In this document: in pieces, positions 1-5,972 of the stretch
Layout: each line of letters begins with the position of its first letter
Numbering within the stretch: position 1 is the first letter of the stretch
Translations under genes and position numbers: made by a program
NCBI GenBank assembly: GCA_022600315.1
Contig: JAHZKQ010000098.1
Span: 1 to 5,972, forward strand
Reading direction: 5' to 3'
Length of the DNA: 5,972 nt
Source of the DNA: Gammaproteobacteria bacterium
Lineage (GTDB): Bacteria > Pseudomonadota > Gammaproteobacteria > Coxiellales > Coxiellaceae
Notes under the pieces: model-generated
Told to the model about the DNA's origin: nothing
Database searches by the model: none
Seen by the model: the letters and a program-made list of their open reading frames with translations, nothing else

Positions 1-2394
1 CAAGAAGAAATGCATCGATTGAGACCCTGTTATGTCCAGGTAGGTTCTGGTTTAAAGCCATTAAGACCAACATCTGGATTGATTTTCCTTACATTACACC
101 CGGTTGAGGATCTTCTAAGAAATGATGTGTTTGATGTGGTAGCGCATAATACTAATCGAGATGTTCGCTTAATTTCAAATATATTTTATGAAAGAGAAAC
201 GACATTTTATGGCTATATTCAAGCCGACAGATTAAAGTTTATTCATATTGCTAAATATCCAGCTTTTAATCATGCAGTTTGTCCTAAGATTTTCCTCTAT
301 AAATATGGATTAAGAAAAGAAGCTTATATTAAGTTTAAAGATATTTTTAAAAAATATCCTCCACATAGTTATAATCATCGATTAAGCATTTATTTGCTAG
401 GTGAGTATCTATGTGCCTTTCACAAAATGTATCTAAAGCGATATGCATACGATCATGTGCAAGGCTTTAATATAAAGGATCCTGCTTCTGAACACGTGCT
501 TGTTTATAAAGATGAATATGGGTTTTTTAGCTTGACACCTGTACTACCTAAAAATTTAAGTCCTAAGCCTTCTATTGTGAATGAGCAAACACTATTTCGA
601 TCTCTAAATGCAGAGGTTACGGAGCAAACGCACGATTTGGACAAATTATTGCGATTAGTTGTTAGAGGTAAACAAGACGAAGTGAAAGCACTATTAGGAA
701 AACAGAAAGACTTGGCATTATATAAAGGCCAAATAACCGATTTGTCTGGTCGGGTATTTAATAATATAACCGCCTTTCAGTATGCGGTATGGGCATTAGA
801 CTGGCATATGTGGGAAATGATTCGGAAATTTTTACCTACTGATGCTCAGCGCCGGCAATTAGAGGAATTTAAAAAACAAGAAGTTGTGCATGGAGATTAT
901 TTTGATTGTAAACCCTATCTTCAATCTTTGGTAATTTATGCTGAGAAATATTTTGGTTGGAAAGATTCAGAGAAAACCCAATATTGGTGTCAAATTATTG
1001 GAAAGCAGCAATGTTCATTGCCAATGCACGTGATTAACGAATACTGTCGAACTGATATAGTGCATACAAAAGCATCTGGATTTAAGGATCCAACGTTGCC
1101 GCGCACGTATTCCGTACAACATGATAAGGCTGAAAAAGATTTTTTTGATTGTTGTGTAGATGGGCAATTAGGTGTCAAGTTTGCTATTTCACGGGGCTAT
1201 CACTTTAAGGGTGCTGTTTTATCTGAATGTGGTGTGTTTATTGGTAAAGATAAAAATGCAGGCACGGACTATCTTGATGATTTTAAAATCTTCTCCAAAT
1301 TTTTCGCGGTACGCAAAAAACAAAGAGACGATCTTTATCAAGAATTACTTCTTTTAAATGATGACGAAGATGCTGATGCTGATGAAATGGATAATCAGGA
1401 TGAAGATGCTGATGATGAAATAGAAATGGATGATCAGGATGAAGATTTATCTGGCGAAGAGGACTTATATGATGATGGGCAAAACGATGAGCTAACATAT
1501 TCCTCTGAGGAAGATAATAAGAGTGAGGAAGAATTGACAGAATATCTTGTTCCTGCAGATGGCAACTGTCTCTATACATCAATTTTTCTTGGTTATTTAT
1601 GTCCTGTAGCTAATGATGAGGATGAATTTAGGAATAGATTTCAGTGCTTATTTGGCAATGTTTATTATAATAGATCAGGAAGAGTTCTAAAGAGTTTTCT
1701 ATTGAGACTACTAAGTGAATGGAGCGTTCAGAATATAAGGAAATTAAAACCGGTGGTTCAAAGGTTCAAAAAGATCATGGGGATGGATTATGCTCTTTGG
1801 GGTGGCCAAGAAGAGATTGAAAGAATTTGTCAAAATTTAAATGTTAGTATTAGTATTCAAATAAAAAATCCAGAATCCCAGAGTATTGGAAAGAACTATA
1901 TACTTGATGAAGAATATGGGCAGGGAGAGATTAAGATAATAATCTTACAAACTGACCCAGACCTTCGAGAGGCCGTTAATTTTGACGCTGATCCTCAAAC
2001 CCAAATAGCACAGATGGAGTCGGCAGAAGAGGCTAGAAACTGTCAACATTATCGATTAATGCTTTGGGATTTTGTTGATGACAAAAAGAGTGCAAATAAA
2101 AAGAGAAGGGTTGGTTTTACTATGGAAAATTTAAATAATTCTTCTACTAAGAAATCAAAAAAAACTACGCAAGAAGAAAAATTGGATGCTTCTTTAGATA
2201 AAAGGTCGCATCAAAAGGCTAAATTATCAAAGATTGGTAATGTAAATGCATCTACTGAGAGTAGTGTGAATATTGCAGATCATCCAAGCAGTTTAATGCC
2301 TGGTCCGCAACTAGGCAGGAGTATTAAAAGAAAAATAGCGTCATCATTATCTGCTAATCAATCACCATCTCCTAGCGGTCCGCATCACTCATGA
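1..2394 (+). CDS. OTU-domain cysteine protease with ankyrin-like module; candidate host-targeted effector (probably 5' partial)
   Basis: Residues are counted from the ATG at 10. The frame is also open through bases 1-9, and no convincing ribosome site fits before that ATG, so the true start is probably upstream. Order of parts: an unassigned domain (about 1-195); an ankyrin-like module (about 208-370) with VVRGKQDEVKALL, ITAFQYAVWALDWHMW, WCQ and HVINEYCR; an acidic linker (about 450-512); an OTU domain (about 514-690) with PADGNCLYTSI, nucleophile Cys520 and His680 in QHYRLML; and a basic, Ser-rich tail (691-794) with KKRR, KKSKK and KRK clusters. OTU enzymes cleave ubiquitin chains, and bacterial ones are usually injected into host cells. 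I see no signal peptide or transmembrane segment, which fits a type IV-secreted effector, but no secretion signal is proven. The residue two after His680 is Arg rather than the usual Asn/Asp, so activity is uncertain. The OTU call is firm; host targeting is inference. Confidence 0.85.
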   Translation, partial: QEEMHRLRPCYVQVGSGLKPLRPTSGLIFLTLHPVEDLLRNDVFDVVAHNTNRDVRLISNIFYERETTFYGYIQADRLKFIHIAKYPAFNHAVCPKIFLYKYGLRKEAYIKFKDIFKKYPPHSYNHRLSIYLLGEYLCAFHKMYLKRYAYDHVQGFNIKDPASEHVLVYKDEYGFFSLTPVLPKNLSPKPSIVNEQTLFRSLNAEVTEQTHDLDKLLRLVVRGKQDEVKALLGKQKDLALYKGQITDLSGRVFNNITAFQYAVWALDWHMWEMIRKFLPTDAQRRQLEEFKKQEVVHGDYFDCKPYLQSLVIYAEKYFGWKDSEKTQYWCQIIGKQQCSLPMHVINEYCRTDIVHTKASGFKDPTLPRTYSVQHDKAEKDFFDCCVDGQLGVKFAISRGYHFKGAVLSECGVFIGKDKNAGTDYLDDFKIFSKFFAVRKKQRDDLYQELLLLNDDEDADADEMDNQDEDADDEIEMDDQDEDLSGEEDLYDDGQNDELTYSSEEDNKSEEELTEYLVPADGNCLYTSIFLGYLCPVANDEDEFRNRFQCLFGNVYYNRSGRVLKSFLLRLLSEWSVQNIRKLKPVVQRFKKIMGMDYALWGGQEEIERICQNLNVSISIQIKNPESQSIGKNYILDEEYGQGEIKIIILQTDPDLREAVNFDADPQTQIAQMESAEEARNCQHYRLMLWDFVDDKKSANKKRRVGFTMENLNNSSTKKSKKTTQEEKLDASLDKRSHQKAKLSKIGNVNASTESSVNIADHPSSLMPGPQLGRSIKRKIASSLSANQSPSPSGPHHS
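1387..1464 (+). repeat. Two tandem 39-base units in the acidic linker
   Basis: Two adjacent 39-base units (1387-1425 and 1426-1464) encode 13 residues each. They begin MDNQDEDADDEIE and MDDQDEDLSGEED. The first 21 bases differ at one position and the rest diverges. The units lie within an Asp/Glu-rich stretch at residues 450-512 that contains almost no basic residues. This separates the ankyrin-like module from the OTU domain and is probably a flexible, disordered linker that grew by duplication. Confidence 0.7.
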
Positions 2395-2654
2395 CTAGTT
2401 ATCTTAAAATTCATTTGAAACTAAGAATTGACTTAAGCGATTGTGGATTAAAAGAGTTGGCAATGGGTTTTTATAAAATATCTACTAGATCTACTGGATA
2501 TTTTTCACTATTAAATCATATTTTATTAATTAAAATTATCATTAAGCAATTTAAAATCGCTAGGGATAACCACCATTGTTAAAAAATAATAATATTGATA
2601 GGCTTGCTCCAGATTTTATTTGAAACGATAGCACAGTAGTTAAACCATTGGTCG

Positions 2655-2688
2655 TTGAAAAGAATTTATCGGCACGAATATTTTTCAA
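2655..2688. repeat. Imperfect inverted repeat upstream of the lipase gene
   Basis: The arms 2655-2667 and 2676-2688 match at 10 of 13 positions as reverse complements, with seven in a row (TTGAAAA / TTTTCAA), around an 8-base centre. The weak -35/-10 candidate (TTGAAA 2655, TATTTT 2679) lies inside it, so it could be an operator or simply a chance AT-rich dyad. I know of no regulator with this site, so the role is open. Confidence 0.3.
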
Positions 2689-2756
2689 TAGCAAAATGGG
2701 AAGCATGCTATGCAGTGAGATTTTAAAATAATTTTTCACTTTTTTGAAAAGGACAA

Positions 2757-2772
2757 TTAGCTTAAGTGCTAA
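2757..2772 (+). promoter_or_regulatory. Short hairpin just upstream of the ribosome binding site
   Basis: TTAGC at 2757-2761 and GCTAA at 2768-2772 can pair around the 6-base loop TTAAGT. The stem ends one base before AGGAGG begins at 2774. In mRNA such a stem could keep the site exposed or slightly occlude it. Five base pairs is marginal and the element may be accidental. Confidence 0.2.
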
Positions 2773-2782
2773 AAGGAGGTGG
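2771..2782 (+). promoter_or_regulatory. Strong Shine-Dalgarno sequence fixing the start at 2785
   Basis: The run AAAAGGAGGTGG contains a full AGGAGGT match to the 16S rRNA tail, with five bases between AGGAGG and the ATG at 2785. This is the clearest translation signal in the window. It argues that the long N-terminal extension of the downstream protein is really translated, rather than the protein starting closer to its internal signal-like segment. Confidence 0.85.
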
Positions 2783-2784
2783 CA

Positions 2785-5700
2785 ATGAAGTATATGGATT
2801 TGTACGGAGAAGCAGGTCGTTATTTTTTAAGAGATTGGCCAAAATCAAAAGAGCTTAAATCTGCTGGTTTGGAAATTTTACATTTGCTGTTATCCCCGGA
2901 ATGGAATGAATTGGATGGCTGGAATAAGCAAAGTGAATTACTTCTAAAAACATTAAAGTCATTGAGTCATTTATCAGTACGCTTAGCAAGAAAGTGTTTG
3001 TATGCGGTTAAGAATTATTTTAACTCTCGATATTTTAACTCGCTTAAAAAATATGTTGTGTATGAATATCTTTGGGGAAGTTTTAAGTTAACCGTGGAAT
3101 CAAGTCTATTTAAATGCTTGCAGCAAGACTTGATTGCTTTAGATACGAAATTAACGGCTTCATTAGAGAAAACGAATACTATAAAGACAAAAGTTGGTAA
3201 ACTTGCTGCAATTTTACTACAGACTATTTACAAATCCTCAAGATCAGCTTCACATAAGCCTTTTGAAACATTTACGTTGATGCTAGGACTTCAGATAAGT
3301 AGTGCTTTCGCATTACCCACAACTCGTTCTTCTTACGATACAAGTCAAGTGGCAACTATTTCTAATTGTCAGCAATTACAAAATATTCAGACGAATTTAG
3401 CAGGACAGTATCAATTGGTTGGTGATATTGACTGTACGGCAACTAGGACATGGAATACAGGGGCAGGTTTTAATCCTGTTGGGAAATTCACCGGTATTTT
3501 AAATGGTGATGGTTATTCAATTGGTAATTTATATGTCAAGAGGCCAAATGAAAACTTTATTGGCTTTTTCTCTATTATTACTAATCAAGCACGAGTGATG
3601 AATGTTGTGCTAACCAACGCCACGGTTTTAGGCGGTCATAATGATATGGTTGGCGGGTTTGTTGGTTGGATTCAGGCAGCAGGGATTGTTTCAAATTGTC
3701 ATGTTAATGCGGTTGTTCAAGCGCCATCGGCTCAAAAAGTTGGTGGGTTAGTTGGAGTGAATGACGGCACGATTTTGGAGAGTTCTTCAAGCGGTACAGT
3801 CGAAGGATATGGTACGACCGGTGGACTATTAGGTGCGAATAATGCGGGTACGGTAATTGGTTCTCATTCAAGCAGTGCGGTCCAGAGTCCTTTTAATGAT
3901 GGTTATGTTGGGGGTTTAGTTGGCAATAATGATAGAGGTATTCGCAATTCTTATGCGACAGGTCCTGTGAAAGGGCCTTATAATGTCGGTGGTTTGGTAG
4001 GTTGGCATCGTGGTAATGGGGTGATTAGTAATTGCTATGCGTTGGGAGCAGCGTCGGGTCCAGTAGCGGGAGGGCTTGTTGGTACAGTGGATGGTCAAGT
4101 CACTCACGCTTACTCCGTTGGTAAAGTGTCTACCACTGGTGTGGCTGGTGGGCTCGTTGCTAAAGTGAATGCGGGTTCTGTATCTAATTCTTATTACGAC
4201 ACGACGACTTCCGGTCAAAAAGATACGGGAAGAGGCACACCAAAAACCACAGCTGACATGACTAAACAAGCGACTTATCAGGGCTGGAATTTTGCGTCGA
4301 TTTGGGAAATTAATGAAGGAGATACGTATCCCAGTATACGTTCAAAACCCTTGCAAATTACATTTTCCGAAATTAAATGTTCACAAACCATTCGTGTACC
4401 ATTTCCTGTTGCCATCAGTACCAAAGATACTAATTTTAATAGTCGAGTGAATTTATTTAGTAAGCGGGGGCCTGTATTTCCCCGGTGGATTAGTATGGTG
4501 AATGGGAAGTGGTTTGGTAATGTGACGGTGTATTTTATTGGTAAAAATACGCAATTGAATTTACAGTGGGTGGATGCACATTCAACCACGCATTACGGTA
4601 TGAGTAATGCCTTTGATGTGGTGAATGATCAAGGCGTAATTCCTGATGATGCAACGTTAATGGGAGTAGTCATTGATAGCAATCAAGTGGCGATTGCCAA
4701 TGTTACGGTTAAGATTTATTTAAGTGATCCAAATAAAGGAGCAAAGCCGATTTATGAAATAACGACTAACCCAGATGGGCAATATCAAGTGATGCATGTT
4801 GTTCCAACCGAACTTTATTTGAAAATACAAAAATCAGGTTATCAAACGATTATTCAGATAGTAGAAACAGAAGAAGGTGCTCAAGTTAGCTGTAACGTTG
4901 AATTAGGTCTTGCGTGTACTGAAACTGATTTTGAAAATATCGAAGCGCCAGTTTTATTGGTACCAGGGATTATGGGATCTAAAGAAAGCGGTTGGATTTA
5001 TCCTCGATTATCTAAAAAACCTACCGCATGGAATGCGCATAAATTATCGCTACTAAATCCTGTAAATGCGGCGGGTTGGAACACCATTAAAAATTTACTC
5101 AAAGACCAAGGGTATAAAGAAGACTGTACGTTGATTGATGTCCCCTATCATTGGACACTGTCGGTACCAGATATCCGAGATCTCTATTTGAAGCCGTGGA
5201 TTGACTATATTAAAAAAGAATCTGGAAAAGATCAGGTGGATATTATTGCGCATAGCATGGGGGGATTAGTCGCTCGGTCTTATATTCAATCGTTTAACTA
5301 TGGCAATGATGTTCGTAAGTTAGCCATTGTAGGTACGCCTAATGAAGGATCAAGCACACTTTATTTTATTTGGGAGGGTGGGGATCCTATTGCTGGAGAT
5401 AAGGCAAATGGAAATCCTGATGGTTCATGGTTTGGGATTGCAAAATATTTTTATACGAATACGCTGTCTTATTTGGGCGAAAATATACTTGATGAGAAAC
5501 TTTGTGATTTTAATGTTGGTTCTTGGGTTCCGAATTCGTGTGACACTGAAGCGGTGTATCATTTTTTACATGAATATGGTCCTGCTGCCCATAGTTTATT
5601 GGCTACTTACGATCATGCGTTGTTGGATCAGAATGGGCGCTCCACTCCTATTGAAAAAGAAGAAAATGCTTTTCTTAAAGCGTTAAATGTAAAGCCTTGT

Positions 5701-5972
5701 TATCAGTCGGGTGGATGTGTTGATTCTTCAGGTGTGCCTTATGTGTTTAAAGCGCCTGCTGAAGCGATGAGTGGTGATCCCTCTAAAGTGCAGACAAAAC
5801 TATTTGTAGGTATTGGTGAAAAAACACCTGCCAGTCTTGTTGTGAAACAACAGACTTTAGGTGGGGATCTTTATCAGGATGGATTTCCGACGCATGACTA
5901 CTGGACAGATTTTGGTGACGGGAGTGTATTAGTCAGCAGTGTAATATTTAACGGTTCTTTTCCTGTTGGACA
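2785..5972 (+). CDS. GLUG-repeat surface protein fused to an LCAT/PGAP1-like lipase (3' partial)
   Basis: The frame is open without a stop from the ATG to the right edge, giving 1062 complete codons. Parts in order: a helical, Lys/Leu-rich extension (1-158); a signal-peptide-like stretch, TFTLMLGLQISSAFA then LP (162-178); a filamentous-haemagglutinin-style cap (about 190-285); seven GLUG repeats (286-480), closed by the usual YYDTTTSGQ and GWNFASIWEI..GDTYP segment; a beta-sandwich (about 520-612); a carboxypeptidase-regulatory-like domain (about 624-700); and an alpha/beta-hydrolase from PVLLVPGIMGS (722-732). The lipase box AHSMGG gives nucleophile Ser824, GTPNEGSS follows at 850-857, and GDGSV supplies the probable acid Asp1045. 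In LCAT relatives the catalytic His lies roughly 30 residues further on, here beyond the window. It probably hydrolyses or transfers acyl chains of lipids outside the cell; the substrate is unknown. Cysteines in the exported part would suit disulfides. The domain calls are strong, while export and substrate are inferred. Confidence 0.85.
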   Translation, partial: MKYMDLYGEAGRYFLRDWPKSKELKSAGLEILHLLLSPEWNELDGWNKQSELLLKTLKSLSHLSVRLARKCLYAVKNYFNSRYFNSLKKYVVYEYLWGSFKLTVESSLFKCLQQDLIALDTKLTASLEKTNTIKTKVGKLAAILLQTIYKSSRSASHKPFETFTLMLGLQISSAFALPTTRSSYDTSQVATISNCQQLQNIQTNLAGQYQLVGDIDCTATRTWNTGAGFNPVGKFTGILNGDGYSIGNLYVKRPNENFIGFFSIITNQARVMNVVLTNATVLGGHNDMVGGFVGWIQAAGIVSNCHVNAVVQAPSAQKVGGLVGVNDGTILESSSSGTVEGYGTTGGLLGANNAGTVIGSHSSSAVQSPFNDGYVGGLVGNNDRGIRNSYATGPVKGPYNVGGLVGWHRGNGVISNCYALGAASGPVAGGLVGTVDGQVTHAYSVGKVSTTGVAGGLVAKVNAGSVSNSYYDTTTSGQKDTGRGTPKTTADMTKQATYQGWNFASIWEINEGDTYPSIRSKPLQITFSEIKCSQTIRVPFPVAISTKDTNFNSRVNLFSKRGPVFPRWISMVNGKWFGNVTVYFIGKNTQLNLQWVDAHSTTHYGMSNAFDVVNDQGVIPDDATLMGVVIDSNQVAIANVTVKIYLSDPNKGAKPIYEITTNPDGQYQVMHVVPTELYLKIQKSGYQTIIQIVETEEGAQVSCNVELGLACTETDFENIEAPVLLVPGIMGSKESGWIYPRLSKKPTAWNAHKLSLLNPVNAAGWNTIKNLLKDQGYKEDCTLIDVPYHWTLSVPDIRDLYLKPWIDYIKKESGKDQVDIIAHSMGGLVARSYIQSFNYGNDVRKLAIVGTPNEGSSTLYFIWEGGDPIAGDKANGNPDGSWFGIAKYFYTNTLSYLGENILDEKLCDFNVGSWVPNSCDTEAVYHFLHEYGPAAHSLLATYDHALLDQNGRSTPIEKEENAFLKALNVKPCYQSGGCVDSSGVPYVFKAPAEAMSGDPSKVQTKLFVGIGEKTPASLVVKQQTLGGDLYQDGFPTHDYWTDFGDGSVLVSSVIFNGSFPVG
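3271..3318 (+). other. Internal signal-peptide-like segment with AFA/LP cleavage site
   Basis: Codons 163-178 encode a short hydrophobic run, rich in Leu, Met, Ile and Phe, ending in SSAFA followed by LP. This matches the small-x-small rule for signal peptidase I after Ala176. Basic residues lie upstream (Lys150, Arg153, Lys158), but Glu161 sits at the start of the hydrophobic part. Extracellular-type beta-helix sequence starts soon after it, as expected for an exported passenger. The alternative is an uncleaved membrane anchor. Confidence 0.5.
3640..4224 (+). repeat. Seven GLUG-type repeats in the lipase fusion protein
   Basis: The motif V/A/T-G-G-L/F-V/L-G/A recurs with its glycine pair at residues 290, 320, 346, 376, 402, 429 and 455. 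The spacing of 26 to 30 residues alternates at first (30, 26, 30, 26) and then settles near 26-27. Most units continue as a turn, then N-S/C-Y/H-A, then a G-x-V strand, as in adhesins and IgA-protease-like passengers that form beta-helices. The repeats are divergent at DNA level, so they are old rather than recently amplified. Confidence 0.85.

Larger units (their letters stand above)
2395..2784. other. Intergenic region, 390 bases, no supported gene
   Basis: This AT-rich gap separates the two large genes. A 63-codon frame starts at 2391, overlapping the upstream stop as ATGA, but it has no ribosome site and an unremarkable composition, so I do not call it. I find no GC-rich stem followed by a T-run, so no intrinsic terminator is evident for the upstream gene. 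The promoter of the downstream gene should lie here. The best pair I can see is TTGAAA at 2655-2660 with TATTTT at 2679-2684, 18 bases apart, and it is weak. Short inverted repeats occur at 2655-2688 and 2757-2772. The octamer TTGAAAAG occurs twice, at 2655 and 2744. Confidence 0.6.

Noticed and set aside
1172..1582. Small frames on both strands over the acidic-linker region
   Set aside because: The minus-strand product is His/Leu-rich only because it reads the complement of Asp/Glu codons. The + strand one is a shifted reading of the effector gene.
2520..2536. AT-only hairpin ATTTTA-TTAAT-TAAAAT considered as a terminator
   Set aside because: The stem has no G-C pairs and no T-run follows, so it would not form a stable intrinsic terminator.
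2391..2582. 63-codon frame overlapping the upstream stop as ATGA
   Set aside because: The overlap suggests translational coupling, but no Shine-Dalgarno sequence precedes it. The product has no recognisable domain, and such a frame is easily open by chance in an AT-rich spacer.
3280..3282. Internal ATG (Met166) as an alternative start for the lipase fusion
   Set aside because: It lies inside the hydrophobic segment, would remove the basic n-region, and has no ribosome site, whereas 2785 has a very strong one.
3640..4224. Repeat region considered as a CRISPR or DNA-level tandem array
   Set aside because: The periodicity is at protein level only, with divergent codons and variable spacing inside an uninterrupted frame.
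3916..4589. Two minus-strand open frames (3916-4269 and 4278-4589)
   Set aside because: Both lie antisense inside the well-supported GLUG and beta-sandwich coding region. Their predicted products are low-quality sequence with no domain, so they are shadows of the + strand gene.
5342..5686. 114-codon + strand frame within the lipase region
   Set aside because: It is out of frame with the hydrolase coding sequence, which carries conserved catalytic motifs across the same bases.

Overview
The window is AT-rich bacterial DNA carrying two large genes on the + strand. Each runs to, or possibly past, one edge, and a 390-base intergenic gap separates them. The likely source is an intracellular gammaproteobacterium of the Legionella/Coxiella/Berkiella type. 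The main reason is that the first gene carries an ankyrin-like module (an ITAFQYAVWALDWHMW stretch followed by WCQ..G and HVINEYCR) that I recognise from families of host-directed proteins in that order. It is joined to a eukaryote-type OTU cysteine protease domain. No taxonomic marker gene is present, so this is inference from protein style.

Layout. Bases 1-2394 hold a multidomain protein, probably cut at its N-terminus: an N-terminal domain I cannot name, the ankyrin-like module, a strongly acidic linker with a 13-residue repeat, an OTU domain with Cys and His in the expected places, and a Lys/Arg-rich tail with nuclear-localisation-like clusters. It looks like an injected effector that edits host ubiquitin. 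Bases 2395-2784 are non-coding as far as I can see, with short inverted repeats and a very strong ribosome binding site at the end. From 2785 to the right edge runs an open frame of 1062 codons with no stop. It encodes a long N-terminal extension, a signal-peptide-like segment, a GLUG-repeat beta-helix region, a beta-sandwich, a carboxypeptidase-regulatory-like domain and an LCAT/PGAP1-type alpha/beta-hydrolase. The nucleophile Ser and the probable acid Asp are present, and the catalytic His is expected beyond the edge.

How they fit together. The genes share a direction, but the gap is long and no coupling is visible, so they are probably separate transcription units. The first product looks cytosolic and then injected. 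The second looks exported to the surface or medium, where a repeat stalk would carry a lipase or acyltransferase. Both would be plausible in an organism living in host cells. The least ordinary features are the GLUG-lipase fusion with its buried signal sequence, and the ankyrin-like/acidic/OTU/basic-tail architecture.
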